DNA of 64,000 nt. It comes from Fibrobacter sp. UWB13 (GTDB lineage Bacteria; Fibrobacterota; Fibrobacteria; Fibrobacterales; Fibrobacteraceae). The stretch covers positions 434,001 to 498,000 of the forward strand of contig NZ_FXAX01000001.1 in the NCBI RefSeq assembly GCF_900177805.1. The letters are read 5' to 3'. Position 1 is the stretch's first letter; each line of letters opens with the position of its first letter. Made by a program: the position numbers and the translations under genes. Of this stretch, positions 32,852 to 42,202 are shown one piece after another. Below the pieces are notes generated by a model. The model did not search any database and was not told the DNA's origin. It was given only the letters and a program-made list of their open reading frames with translations.

Positions 32852-34378
32852 ATGAAAACTGTCGTTATCGGAAGCAAAAAATTAACTATTGAAGATGTGG
32901 TCGCTATAGCGAAAAAGCAGGTGGCTGTTGAACTCGATAGCTCTATTGAATTTCAGAAAAAGATTGATTCGGGTGCTGAATTCCTGGATGAAGCACTTGC
33001 TGAACACGGCGGCATTTATGGCGTGACGACGGGTTATGGCGATTCCTGCACGCAGGTGTTGCCGCCGGAGCATTATTACCAGCTCCCCATCAACTTGACG
33101 CGTTTTCATGGTTGCGGTCTCGGCGATTACTTTGATGCTGAAACGACTCGCGCTATTATGGCGGTTCGCCTGAATACGCTTGCGCAGGGCTTTTCGGGCG
33201 TGAGCTACGCTCTTTTGAAAATCATCATGCAGTTCTTGCAGAATGATATCTTGCCGCTGATTCCGCAGGAAGGTTCTGTGGGTGCTAGCGGCGACTTGAC
33301 TCCGCTTTCGTATTTGGCAGGTGCCGTGATTGGCGAGCGCGATGTGATGTACAAAGGCGAACGCCGTTCTTCTCTGGACGTGATGAAGGAATTGGGAATT
33401 ACTCCGCACAAGTTCCGCCCGAAAGAAGCAATTGCCATTATGAACGGTACGGCGGCGATGAATGCGGTTGCTTGCATGGCTTATTCCCGTGCCGAATACC
33501 TTTCGGATTTGGCTTGCCGCATTACGGCGATGATTACGGTTGCCATGAAGGGCAATGCCTATCACTATTATGAACGCTTGTTCGAAGCGAAGCCGCATCC
33601 GGGTCTTGGACTTGCTGCCAAGAAGATGCGTGAAGCCTTGAATCTCGAAGTCGTGCAGAACGTTGTTCCTGAAAAAATTCAGGATCCGTATTCACTGCGT
33701 TGCGCTCCGCATGTGATTGGTCTTTTTTACGATTCCAGTGCTTTCTTGCGCCAGCTGATTGAAATTGAACTCAACAGTGCCAATGATAACCCGATTGTCG
33801 ACCCGTTTACGAAAAACATTTTCCACGGTGGGCATTTCTACGGCGGACACATCTGCCTAGCGATGGATACGCTCAAGAATATGGTTGCAAACATTGCAGA
33901 CCTTTTGGACCGTCAGCTCGCCATGATTGTCGATATCAAGTTTAACCGCAACTTGCCGCCGAATCTTGCGGGTAGCAAGGGCGATTACGATATCAACCAC
34001 GGCTTCAAGGCGGTTCAGATTGGCGTTTCTGCTTGGACCGCTGAAGCTTTGCATTTGACGATGCCGATGAGCGTGTTTAGCCGTTCAACGGAATGCCACA
34101 ACCAGGACAAGGTCAGCATGGGTACGATTGCAGCCCGCGACTGCATCCGCGTATTGGAACTTTCGGAACAGGTGGCAGCGGCAACGCTTTTAGCTTCTGC
34201 TCAGGCACTTCGCATCCGCTTGGAACGCAAGGAAATTTCGGAAGACCGCATCAAGAATCTGAAGGATACTTATGATCAGGTGTTCTCCAAGTTTGCGCCG
34301 CTAGAATGCGACCGTCAGCTTGAAAAGGATTTGCGTAATACATTGGAACTCATCCGCAATAAATTTTACGCGGTATAA
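32852..34378 (+). CDS. Histidine/tyrosine ammonia-lyase (MIO enzyme) of the pigment cluster
   Basis: The self-processing MIO motif Ala-Ser-Gly is intact at about residues 145-147 (GSVGASGDLTPLSYLAG). The catalytic Tyr lies in IYGVTTGYG. The selectivity pair in INLTRFHGCGLG is Phe-His, unlike His-Leu of Rhodobacter TAL and Ser-His of histidase, so the amino-acid substrate is uncertain. The pigment context favours tyrosine or phenylalanine, giving coumarate or cinnamate as polyene starter. No other histidine-degradation gene is adjacent. I use the ATG with GGAG 9 bases upstream, not a GTG five codons earlier that overlaps the ribosome-binding site. Confidence 0.9.
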   Translation: MKTVVIGSKKLTIEDVVAIAKKQVAVELDSSIEFQKKIDSGAEFLDEALAEHGGIYGVTTGYGDSCTQVLPPEHYYQLPINLTRFHGCGLGDYFDAETTRAIMAVRLNTLAQGFSGVSYALLKIIMQFLQNDILPLIPQEGSVGASGDLTPLSYLAGAVIGERDVMYKGERRSSLDVMKELGITPHKFRPKEAIAIMNGTAAMNAVACMAYSRAEYLSDLACRITAMITVAMKGNAYHYYERLFEAKPHPGLGLAAKKMREALNLEVVQNVVPEKIQDPYSLRCAPHVIGLFYDSSAFLRQLIEIELNSANDNPIVDPFTKNIFHGGHFYGGHICLAMDTLKNMVANIADLLDRQLAMIVDIKFNRNLPPNLAGSKGDYDINHGFKAVQIGVSAWTAEALHLTMPMSVFSRSTECHNQDKVSMGTIAARDCIRVLELSEQVAAATLLASAQALRIRLERKEISEDRIKNLKDTYDQVFSKFAPLECDRQLEKDLRNTLELIRNKFYAV

Positions 34379-34392
34379 AGGACCTAATTCGT

Positions 34393-34821
34393 ATGGCTGT
34401 AAAGAAAATCAAGGAAACGGTTGAATTCCAGATTGAATTTTACGATGTCGATTCCATGCAGGTTGCATGGCACGGCAATTACGTGAAGTTCATGGAAGTT
34501 GCCCGATGTGCGTTGTTGCGTAAAATCGGTTACGATTACAACGAAATGACGCGTAGCGGTTACGTTTGGCCCGTTGTGTATATGCATATCAAGTATATCC
34601 GCCCCATGATTTTTATGCAAAAAATTCGTGCCGTCGTGACTCTCGAAGAATACGAAGTCTGCATGAAGCTCTCTTATAAATTTATGGATGCTGAATCGGG
34701 AACTGTGCTTACAAAGGCTGAAAGTACCCAAATGGCGGTCGATATGCAGACTAAAGAATCCCTTTGGGCATGCCCGGCGTGCTTTGTTGAAAAAGTTAGG
34801 GCACTTCTTGAAAATGGCTAG
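34393..34821 (+). CDS. Hotdog thioesterase (4-hydroxybenzoyl-CoA thioesterase type)
   Basis: A 142-residue single-domain hotdog protein. FYDVDSMQVAWHGNYVKFM matches the catalytic region with its conserved Asp (DVDSMQVAWHGNY). Aryl-polyene clusters contain a thioesterase of this type that may edit stalled ACP-bound intermediates or release product. Fourteen bases separate it from the ammonia-lyase and its stop overlaps the LolA-like gene by 8 bases, so it is in the middle of the long transcript. Confidence 0.85.
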   Translation: MAVKKIKETVEFQIEFYDVDSMQVAWHGNYVKFMEVARCALLRKIGYDYNEMTRSGYVWPVVYMHIKYIRPMIFMQKIRAVVTLEEYEVCMKLSYKFMDAESGTVLTKAESTQMAVDMQTKESLWACPACFVEKVRALLENG

Positions 34822-35470
34822 AAGCATTTTTTGTAGATTAAATAGGATGATTCTATTACTTGTCCTAGCTTTGTCCATGTCTTTATCCATGGCTGCCGTT
34901 TTTGACCATCCTGTGAACGCAACGTCGAAACAGGAGTTGTCGAGTGTACTCCTCCAAATGACTCGCCATGATGTCGTGACAGGAGATTTCAAGCAGACGA
35001 AGTCTATAAAGAAGCTGAATCGTGATTTCGTTTCGACGGGGACGTTCCGCATTTCAAAAACTTCAGGCATTGTCTGGAAGACCCAAAAGCCGTTTCCATC
35101 GGAGTTGACAGTTTCTGATGCTGGTATTTCTGAACGAAACGTGAACGGTCAGGTTCGTGTCATTTCTTCGAATGATAATCCTGTTTTTGCTCAGTTTTCA
35201 AAAACTATTCAAGCTGTTTTTTCTGGAAATCTCTCAGAACTAGAAACGAACTTTAATATATTTTGTGAAAAGACGTCAAATGGATATACGGTAGGGCTTG
35301 TTCCGCGAGAAAAAGCGGTGCAAAAAGTCATTGCTAACATTGTGATGGATGTATCCGAAAATTTGGAAAAAGTCGTTATTACGGATGGTGAGGGGTCCCC
35401 TGTGGTATACGAGTTTTCAAATCAAAAAACATCAGATAAAAATTCGGCAGAACAGCCGGGGGCTCCGTAG
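34814..35470 (+). CDS. LolA-like outer-membrane lipid carrier protein
   Basis: A hydrophobic signal segment (NRMILLLVLALSMSLSMAA, about residues 11-30) and a LolA-fold mature domain: VTGDFKQTKSIKKLNRDF, then FRISKTSGIVWKTQKPFPSE. Members of this type sit in aryl-polyene clusters next to an MMPL exporter, presumably ferrying the lipid-linked pigment across the periplasm. The start is the ATG that overlaps the thioesterase stop; reading further upstream would extend into the thioesterase region in another frame. Confidence 0.8.
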   Translation: MARSIFCRLNRMILLLVLALSMSLSMAAVFDHPVNATSKQELSSVLLQMTRHDVVTGDFKQTKSIKKLNRDFVSTGTFRISKTSGIVWKTQKPFPSELTVSDAGISERNVNGQVRVISSNDNPVFAQFSKTIQAVFSGNLSELETNFNIFCEKTSNGYTVGLVPREKAVQKVIANIVMDVSENLEKVVITDGEGSPVVYEFSNQKTSDKNSAEQPGAP

Positions 35471-35485
35471 TACAGGATTCTTATT

Positions 35486-37819
35486 ATGAAAGTTTGGGCT
35501 CTTGTTCATATTGTTTTGATTGTTCTCGGCATATCAGTTCCGTGGAAACTTGATTCTAATCTGTATTCCATCTTGCCGGATTTCAATGAAATTCAAAATG
35601 TGAGCGAGGCCGAAAATGCCCTCAGTAACCGCACGATGAGAAATATTACGGTTCTCGTCGGGCATGAAAATTTTGAGGTTGCCCGCAAAGTCGCTGTTTC
35701 GCTAGATAGTCTTTTTAAGGATGATCCCTCCTTAACGGAAACTCGACTTTTTGTTGATGAAAATACATTGGGCGAGACTCGCAATTTCTTGTTTGACCAT
35801 CGTTATACAATTCAGGGCGATGATGTCCGAGACGCTCTTTCATCGGGAAATATTGAATCGTTGAAGCTTAGCGCCCTCCAAAAAATATACGGCTCGTTTT
35901 CGATGGTCAATTTGAACCGCCTCGAAGAAGATCCGTTTTTGCTTGGAGAATCTTCTTTTGAAAATTACATGAAGAATTCACCGATGACCTCTACGCATTT
36001 TAGTTTGCGTGATGGCGTGCTTGCCGCTCAAGATTCCGGGGCTACATACGTGATGTGGAATGCGGTGCTTTCTGAAAGTGTTTCTTCGATGGCGTCAGAT
36101 GATCATGTGATTGGGCGCGTGAATCGCGTGCTGGATTCTTTAGAAAAAGCAAATTCCGGATTACGTGTTGCGGCGTCGGGAGCTCCGTTCCATAGCTACG
36201 AAAGCTCGAAAGAAGCAAAATCTGAAATTGCTCTGATTTCGGGTGTTTCCATCTTTTTGATCTTGCTGTTGCTCCTTTATGTTTACCGCTCGGCTTTGCC
36301 TATTGCCGTAACGATATCGACGATTTTACTTGCCGTTTTTACGGCGCTCGTGTTTACGTGGTTTGTTTTTGGGAATGTCCATGTATTTACGTTTGTTTTT
36401 GGTACAAGTGTAATCGGTGTCAGCATTGATTACTCGGTGCATTTTTTCACGAACTGGAAGTCTGGCGTTCGAAATATTCGTACCAAGATTTTTAAGGGGC
36501 TTTTGCTTGGATTCTTGACAACAGAATTTAGCTATATTGCGCTCACATTTGCGAATTTTCCGTTGTTGCGACAAATGGCGGTATTCTCGATTGTGGGATT
36601 GTTGAGCTCGTTCTTGACCATTACGCTTTTGTTCCACGATGTGTTTGAAAGACCGCGAAATGTCAGGGTGAAAAACAATAGCTTGTCTATAAAGAATCTT
36701 CCAGTATCTATTCCTAAAAAATTCAATAAGTGCTATTCTAAATTACCTACGTGGGTTGTTGTCCTGTTTTTTGTATTTTTCGTCATTGCTTTGTTGCCGG
36801 GGCTTTGCTCTCTCAAAATCCATACAGATTTGGGCAGTCTTTATTCGATGAGCGATAAGCTAAAAGCGGGTGAGACTTTAAATCGTAAATTGAATAATAT
36901 CGGAATATCGCCCAACTATTTTATTGTAGAAGGCGATAGCGAAGAAGAAGTCTTGCAACGTGAAGAAGTTCTGGCATCGCGTCTTTTGCAGGCTGAAAAG
37001 AAAAAACAGCTGAAATCGTATTTAGCGGTGTCCAGCTTTGTTCCGTCGCTTGAAACTCAAAAAAAGACTTTTGTCGATGCCCAGCGTTTGCTTGCAAGTC
37101 GGGATTTCTTAACGGAAATTGGTGTGCAGAAAGATTCTCTGTTTGTCGAAGGTTTAAAGGGGGATGCAAAGTACGTCGAGCTTAAAAGCTTGTTCTCTGA
37201 AAATTCAAAAATGCTCCCGCACTCATTTCGTTCACTGCTAGAAATGTTGTGGATTGGTGCGGTCGGCGATTCTCAGAGCAAAAAGTATTATAGCGCCGTA
37301 TTCCCGCTCCATGTCACGGAAAATTTTGATGCTCGACAAATGGCTAAGAATTTGCCTCATGTCTATGCGGTGAATAAAATGCAAAATATCAATGCGTCGC
37401 TCACGAAAATTTCACGAATCTCTTTGACGCTTGTTGGTTTGGCGTATATTGTGATGTTTATTATTCTTGTAGTTGTGTATAAGTTTACTGATGCTTTGAG
37501 AATTTTGCGAGCTCCAATTTTGGCAAGTTTCTTTGTGGCATCTGCGTTTGGCTATCTGAATATGGAATTTAATTTCTTTGCTATTGTCGGTGTGATTTTG
37601 ACACTCGGTATAGGTATTGACTATGCTTTGTTCTTTAGAGAAGGCGGTCGTCAAAAATCAGTGACCACTCTAGCGATTATGCTTTCGGCAGCGACGACGC
37701 TGATTTCTTTTGGAAGTCTTGTCTGTAGTGCTTTTATCCCTGTAAAAACTTTTGGGCTTGCCGTTTTGCTTGGAATTTTATGTTGTTTTCTACTTTCTCC
37801 ATTAAGTGCAAAACGTTAA
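35486..37819 (+). CDS. MMPL/RND-family exporter of the pigment cluster
   Basis: 777 residues with the RND pattern: one N-terminal helix, a large periplasmic loop, then a membrane bundle around residues 250-390 that includes FGTSVIGVSIDYSVHFF. A second periplasmic loop and a second bundle (about 650-775) contain GIGIDYALFF. The paired GxxxDY motifs carry the proton-relay Asp residues of MMPL transporters. The position between the LolA-like and DUF3261-like genes matches aryl-polyene export modules, so I infer transport of the finished pigment lipid toward the outer membrane. Confidence 0.85.
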   Translation: MKVWALVHIVLIVLGISVPWKLDSNLYSILPDFNEIQNVSEAENALSNRTMRNITVLVGHENFEVARKVAVSLDSLFKDDPSLTETRLFVDENTLGETRNFLFDHRYTIQGDDVRDALSSGNIESLKLSALQKIYGSFSMVNLNRLEEDPFLLGESSFENYMKNSPMTSTHFSLRDGVLAAQDSGATYVMWNAVLSESVSSMASDDHVIGRVNRVLDSLEKANSGLRVAASGAPFHSYESSKEAKSEIALISGVSIFLILLLLLYVYRSALPIAVTISTILLAVFTALVFTWFVFGNVHVFTFVFGTSVIGVSIDYSVHFFTNWKSGVRNIRTKIFKGLLLGFLTTEFSYIALTFANFPLLRQMAVFSIVGLLSSFLTITLLFHDVFERPRNVRVKNNSLSIKNLPVSIPKKFNKCYSKLPTWVVVLFFVFFVIALLPGLCSLKIHTDLGSLYSMSDKLKAGETLNRKLNNIGISPNYFIVEGDSEEEVLQREEVLASRLLQAEKKKQLKSYLAVSSFVPSLETQKKTFVDAQRLLASRDFLTEIGVQKDSLFVEGLKGDAKYVELKSLFSENSKMLPHSFRSLLEMLWIGAVGDSQSKKYYSAVFPLHVTENFDARQMAKNLPHVYAVNKMQNINASLTKISRISLTLVGLAYIVMFIILVVVYKFTDALRILRAPILASFFVASAFGYLNMEFNFFAIVGVILTLGIGIDYALFFREGGRQKSVTTLAIMLSAATTLISFGSLVCSAFIPVKTFGLAVLLGILCCFLLSPLSAKR

Positions 37820-37844
37820 ATTTTTCTAACTTTGTGCTTAGAAT

Positions 37845-38480
37845 ATGAAACTTGGTATGAGAATTTTTGCTTGGGTAAGCGTTGCGTTAGGTGTGTTCTG
37901 CCTTACGTCTTGCCAGCACACTCTTGTCAAGCCCAATTCGATGCCTGTCTATTATTCTGATTCTGGCTTTGTCAATTTGCTGCCGACCACAGCGATGTCA
38001 GGAACTATTGACGAGGCTCAACATCTCGAAGGGACTTTCCGAAAAATGAAGTCTCCAGGCAACTCTCTTGCGGATACGTCTACAACGACTTTTAGTGGCG
38101 ATGTCTGGGTGCGTGCAAATGATACTATCCTTTCGGTCGTTTTCTTTAGCGGTTTTGGCACGACAATTGCAGAGTTGACTTATGCAAAAGATTCTGTTTC
38201 GTTTGTAAGTTCGGTCATCGATGTCGAAAAAATGAAAGCGGAATATGTGATTGCCGATTTGCAGACTTGCTTTTATCCTTTTGAGGCGCTAAAGAATAAT
38301 TTTGAACAGTCTGGTTTTACATTTACCGAAAAGCGCTTGTCGGATGAGTCTCAAGATTTCGAACGCGTATTGTCTGAGAACGGGAAGACTATTTTGCGCG
38401 TTACCCGTAAGGCAAGTGAAATTGACTTGGTGAACGAATTGCGCCAATACAAGTACCACATCAATCTTGGTAGCGAATGA
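37845..38480 (+). CDS. DUF3261-like lipoprotein of the pigment cluster
   Basis: Lipoprotein signal with lipobox LTSC (Cys about 24 in VFCLTSCQHT). The mature part has beta-rich sequence (GDVWVRANDTILSVVFFSGF, then TIAELTYAKDSVSF). The gene order (LolA-like, MMPL, this lipoprotein, ketosynthase) fits the DUF3261 outer-membrane lipoprotein of aryl-polyene clusters. I call the family from position and general character as much as from sequence. It overlaps the ketosynthase start by 4 bases. Confidence 0.7.
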   Translation: MKLGMRIFAWVSVALGVFCLTSCQHTLVKPNSMPVYYSDSGFVNLLPTTAMSGTIDEAQHLEGTFRKMKSPGNSLADTSTTTFSGDVWVRANDTILSVVFFSGFGTTIAELTYAKDSVSFVSSVIDVEKMKAEYVIADLQTCFYPFEALKNNFEQSGFTFTEKRLSDESQDFERVLSENGKTILRVTRKASEIDLVNELRQYKYHINLGSE

Positions 38481-39712
38481 ATAATCGACCTTTGTACATA
38501 AATGATTTTAGCTTCCACTGCATTTTAGGTAGCGATAAAGTACAAGTCTTTGATAAACTGACGAAAGGCATTCGTGGAAATTTTACCACTTATGATGTGG
38601 CGGGTGTGATGCGCCCTGCGGCGACTATTGACCCTGCATCGTTACCTCCTGTAAGCGAGAAAAAGTACGACAATCGCGTTAATCGCCTTTCACAGGCTGC
38701 GTTGTCTGGAATGGATAAGACCATTCGCAAAGCGGTTGATCTGTTTGGGGCAAATCGCGTTGGTATTTTCATCGGCTCTTGCGACAATGGCTCCGAAGCT
38801 TCTGTGGCCGCTCTCAGATGTTTTAAGGAAACAGGTGCGTTCCCTGAGGGGTATTTGCTCGATTACCAGCGTGCTGATTTCCCGCTGCGCTTTATTGCTG
38901 ATCGTTATGGCATTACTGGAATGACTTCGGTTCATTCTACAGCATGTGCTTCTAGCGCTAGTGCTTTTGTTTCCGCTCGCAATAACCTTTATGCTGGGAA
39001 TTGCGATATGGCAATTGTGGGTGGCGTGGATATCGCATCTCTGTCGGTGATTCTTGGCTTTGCCTCTCTCGAAGCGATGAGTGACCGCCCGACAAATCCG
39101 TTTAGTGCGAACCGTTCCGGGCTTACGCTTGGCGATGCGGCTGTATTTTTGGTGGTCTCACGTGAGCAGTGTGATGAGCTTTGTACGCACGATTGCAGAA
39201 ATCTCAAGGTGGTTGGCTTTGGCGAAAGCGCTGATGCAGACCACATTACGGCTCCTCGTGCCGATGGGGAAGGGGCGTATCAGGCGATGAAGGCTGCCCT
39301 AGAAAATGCGGGGCTTAGCGCATCTGAAATCGGTTACGTGAATTTGCATGGAACCGGTACGGAACTGAACGACGCAATGGAATCTCGTGCCGTAAACCGT
39401 CTCTTCGGTGAAGCGAATCATGCTGATGTTCCTGTAAGCTCGACAAAAGCTTTGACGGGACACACGTTAGGCGCTGCGGGGGCTTTGGAATTGGCTTTCT
39501 GTTGCCTTGCGTTAAAAAGTGCTGGCGAAAATAACGAATGCATCAGTCGACTCCCGGCGCATCTTTTCGATGGTGTAGTCGATGCAAATCTCCCGCCAGT
39601 ACATTTGGTAAAACCCGCTGAAACCGCAAAGAATCTCAAATATTGCATGAGTAATTCCTTTGCATTCGGTGGCTGCAATGTGTCTTTGATTGTTGAAAAC
39701 AGTTTGATTTAA
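38477..39712 (+). CDS. Ketosynthase of the pigment cluster, first copy
   Basis: Beta-ketoacyl-ACP synthase with a complete triad: Cys in HSTACASSASAF, His in NLHGTGTELND and His in LTGHTLGAAGAL. Length 411 is normal. It is more divergent than fabF at 12 kb and lies with the dehydratase and reductase, so it is the likely elongating enzyme that pairs with the short chain-length-factor protein at 26.3 kb. Which of the two cluster ketosynthases does so cannot be decided from the sequence. Confidence 0.9.
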   Translation: MNNRPLYINDFSFHCILGSDKVQVFDKLTKGIRGNFTTYDVAGVMRPAATIDPASLPPVSEKKYDNRVNRLSQAALSGMDKTIRKAVDLFGANRVGIFIGSCDNGSEASVAALRCFKETGAFPEGYLLDYQRADFPLRFIADRYGITGMTSVHSTACASSASAFVSARNNLYAGNCDMAIVGGVDIASLSVILGFASLEAMSDRPTNPFSANRSGLTLGDAAVFLVVSREQCDELCTHDCRNLKVVGFGESADADHITAPRADGEGAYQAMKAALENAGLSASEIGYVNLHGTGTELNDAMESRAVNRLFGEANHADVPVSSTKALTGHTLGAAGALELAFCCLALKSAGENNECISRLPAHLFDGVVDANLPPVHLVKPAETAKNLKYCMSNSFAFGGCNVSLIVENSLI

Positions 39713-39713
39713 T

Positions 39714-40184
39714 ATGAATGAAGAATTTAAAACAAAAGAGGCTACAAGCGAACTCGTTCCGCATAAAGGCAAAATGCTTTTGCTGGATCGCGTTCAAAAT
39801 TACAGCCTTGAAGATGTAAATATCACGACGGAAATCGATATTTCGCGTAATAGTCTTTTCTACGAAGACGATTTGGGCGGAATCCCAGCTTGGGTCGCAT
39901 TTGAATACATGGCCCAGAGCATTTCTGCTTTGTCTGGAATTTATGGCCGCACCAAAGGCGATAAGCCAAAGGTGGGATTCATCATGAGTGTGAGCGGTTT
40001 CAAAGCCGATATTCCGGTTTTTAAGGATGGCGAAACCGTTGTTGTCACTGTTCATGAAACCGTTCGAATGGATAAAGCGGTCACGTTTGATGGTGTTGCA
40101 AAAGTGGGTGATAAAATCGCAGTAATAGCAACTCTGAACACGGTTGAAGTCGATGATCCAAAGGCTACTTTGGGCATGAATTGA
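39714..40184 (+). CDS. Hotdog dehydratase (FabZ/ApeP-like) of the pigment cluster
   Basis: 156 residues. ATSELVPHKGKMLLLDRVQN gives the catalytic-His region (PHxxxM) seen in ApeP-type dehydratases. GIPAWVAFEYMAQSISALSG supplies the downstream acid and the helix of the hotdog fold. With the dehydratase domain at the end of the three-domain fusion, the cluster has two dehydratases, as in E. coli-type aryl-polyene systems where they act as a pair. It begins 1 base after the ketosynthase stop. Confidence 0.85.
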   Translation: MNEEFKTKEATSELVPHKGKMLLLDRVQNYSLEDVNITTEIDISRNSLFYEDDLGGIPAWVAFEYMAQSISALSGIYGRTKGDKPKVGFIMSVSGFKADIPVFKDGETVVVTVHETVRMDKAVTFDGVAKVGDKIAVIATLNTVEVDDPKATLGMN

Positions 40185-40199
40185 ATTTGAGGAATGAAT

Positions 40200-40928
40200 A
40201 TGGATAATGCAAAATCTGTCTTGATTACGGGTGCTAGTGGCGGTATTGGTCTTGCAATTGCCGAAGCGGTTGCAAAAGAAGGCTATACAGTCGTCGCTCA
40301 TTACAATAGAAACTCCGCTCCGATTGACGCTCTTGCTGAGCGGATTCGTGCCAATGGCGGTAATATTCGCACATTGCAGTTCAATATTTGCGACCGTGAA
40401 CAGTGCAAGGAAGTTCTTGAAAAAGACATTGCCGAAAATGGCGTGTACTATGGTGTGATTACGAATGCGGGTGTCTGTGCTGATGCCGCTTTCCCTGCCA
40501 TGACGGATGACTATTGGGACAAAGTCTTGAATACAAACTTGAACGGTTTTTACAATGTCGTTCATCCGCTCGTGATGCCGATGTGCCGTAAACGCAAGGG
40601 CCGCATTATCACGATTTCTTCTGTGTCTGGAATTATCGGAAACAGGGGACAGGTCAATTACAGCGCCTCGAAGGCTGGCCTTATTGGCGCCACCAAGGCT
40701 TTGGCTACTGAACTCGCGAGTCGCAATATTACGGTAAATAGTGTTGCCCCTGGTGTTATTGAAACTGAAATGATCAAGGATGCACCGCTTGATATGATCT
40801 TGCCTGCAATTCCGATGAAACGCGTTGGAAAGCCCGAAGAAGTGGCTGCAACAGTTGTGTTCCTGCTTTCAGAAGGAGCTGCCTACATCACTCGCCAGGT
40901 GATTTCTGTGAATGGAGGCTTGGCATGA
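40200..40928 (+). CDS. 3-oxoacyl-ACP reductase (FabG/ApeQ-like) of the pigment cluster
   Basis: Short-chain dehydrogenase: TGASGGIGLAIAEA binds NADPH, ITNAGVCAD follows, the catalytic Ser lies in ISSVSGIIGN and Tyr-x-x-x-Lys in YSASKAGLIGA. The VNGG ending is typical of FabG. I choose the second of two nearby ATGs because GAGG lies 7 to 8 bases before it; the first, two codons upstream, is only about 2 bases from that site. It reduces the keto group after each condensation. Confidence 0.92.
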   Translation: MDNAKSVLITGASGGIGLAIAEAVAKEGYTVVAHYNRNSAPIDALAERIRANGGNIRTLQFNICDREQCKEVLEKDIAENGVYYGVITNAGVCADAAFPAMTDDYWDKVLNTNLNGFYNVVHPLVMPMCRKRKGRIITISSVSGIIGNRGQVNYSASKAGLIGATKALATELASRNITVNSVAPGVIETEMIKDAPLDMILPAIPMKRVGKPEEVAATVVFLLSEGAAYITRQVISVNGGLA

Positions 40929-42154
40929 CCCGTCGCGTTGTTGTTACTGGTGGTAGTTGCATTTCGTCCTTGGGCATGGATGTCGAAGATGTTTTTGCTT
41001 CGCTCAAGACTTTGAAAAATCGCGTTGTCCGCATGAAAGAATGGGATTTGTATGCGCAAATGAATACGCGCTTGGCATGTCCGATTCTTTATGACTTGCC
41101 CGAATATTCCCGCAAAAAGGTTCGCGGTGCAGGTCGTGTGGCTGTGCTTGCGATTGCTTCTGCGGATAAAGCCATTCAGTCGGCAGGGCTTGCCGAAGAA
41201 ACAGCTCTTTTGAAGTCTGGTCGCGTTGGCGTGGCTTATGGTTCTTCGATGGGCAGTATTAATCCCTTGTTGGATTTCTTCTCGATGCTGAAGCCGCCTC
41301 ATGATTGTTCCAAGATTACAGCAACGACTTACATCCGTTCCATGCCGCAGACTTGTGCGGTCAACGTCAGTGTTTTCTTTGGTACGACAGGCCGCATTAT
41401 CACGACGAATACGGCTTGCACAAGCGGTAGCCTTTCGATCGGTTATGCTTATGAAGCTATCAAGTACGGCATGCAAGATGTGATGATTGCCGGTGGCGCT
41501 GATGAACTTGACGCTACGGAATCGGCTGTATTTGATACTTTGTTTGCGACAAGCGTCAAGAACGATACTCCTGAATTGACTCCCGCTCCGTTTGATCGCG
41601 ACCGCGATGGTCTTGTCATTGGCGAAGGTGCCGGGACGCTCATTCTCGAAGAATACGAGCATGCTAAAGCTCGTGGCGCACACATCTACGCGGAACTTGT
41701 CGGCTTTGGACACAATACCGATGGCGACCACATCACGCAGCCGAAAAAAGAGACGATGCAGATTGCGCTTGAGCTTGCTCTCAAGAGTGCAGAAATTTCA
41801 CCGGAAGCGATTGGTTACGTGAGCGGTCACGGTACGGCAACACGCCATGGCGATATTGCAGAAAGTTGGGCTACGTACAACGCCTTTAATGGACACTCTG
41901 TCGCTATTTCGAGCCTTAAGAGTTATATCGGACATACGCTTGGCGCATGCGGCGGTATTGAAGCCTGGCTCGGCATCAACATGATGAATCGTGGCTGGTT
42001 TAACCCAAACCTAAATCTCAATAATGTTGATGAACAGTGCGCTCCGCTCGATTACATTACCGGTTCCGGCCGTGAAATGGATGTGGAATACCTCATGTCG
42101 AACAACTTTGCGTTCGGCGGAGTCAACACTTCGCTTATCTTCAAGCGCGTTTAA
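40925..42154 (+). CDS. Ketosynthase of the pigment cluster, second copy
   Basis: Last gene of the rightward operon. Full catalytic triad: Cys in TNTACTSGSLSIG, His in SGHGTATRHGD and His in YIGHTLGACGGIE. It overlaps the reductase stop by 4 bases and ends close to a palindromic repeat that faces apt. In comparable clusters a terminal FabB/F-like ketosynthase may start or finish the chain; I cannot decide its step from sequence. Length 409 is normal. Confidence 0.9.
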   Translation: MTRRVVVTGGSCISSLGMDVEDVFASLKTLKNRVVRMKEWDLYAQMNTRLACPILYDLPEYSRKKVRGAGRVAVLAIASADKAIQSAGLAEETALLKSGRVGVAYGSSMGSINPLLDFFSMLKPPHDCSKITATTYIRSMPQTCAVNVSVFFGTTGRIITTNTACTSGSLSIGYAYEAIKYGMQDVMIAGGADELDATESAVFDTLFATSVKNDTPELTPAPFDRDRDGLVIGEGAGTLILEEYEHAKARGAHIYAELVGFGHNTDGDHITQPKKETMQIALELALKSAEISPEAIGYVSGHGTATRHGDIAESWATYNAFNGHSVAISSLKSYIGHTLGACGGIEAWLGINMMNRGWFNPNLNLNNVDEQCAPLDYITGSGREMDVEYLMSNNFAFGGVNTSLIFKRV

Positions 42155-42161
42155 TCGCTCT

Positions 42162-42189
42162 GTCACCCCGGACTTGTTCCGGGGTCACC
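42162..42189. repeat. GTCAC-type palindromic repeat between the pigment cluster and apt
   Basis: GTCACCCCGGACTTGTTCCG followed by GGGTCACC: arms CCCCGGA and TCCGGGG are perfect. It lies between convergent genes and may serve as a transcript hairpin although no T tract follows. Confidence 0.75.
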
Positions 42190-42202
42190 ATTTTCATTTG
42201 CT

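Noticed and set aside
32852-34378. Housekeeping histidase of a hut operon
   Set aside because: No urocanase or other hut gene is adjacent and it sits tightly within the pigment operon; the selectivity residues are not those of histidase.
25520-42154. Classical flexirubin cluster
   Set aside because: The ammonia-lyase fits, but no DarA- or DarB-like dialkylresorcinol enzyme is present, so the cluster is described as aryl-polyene-type.
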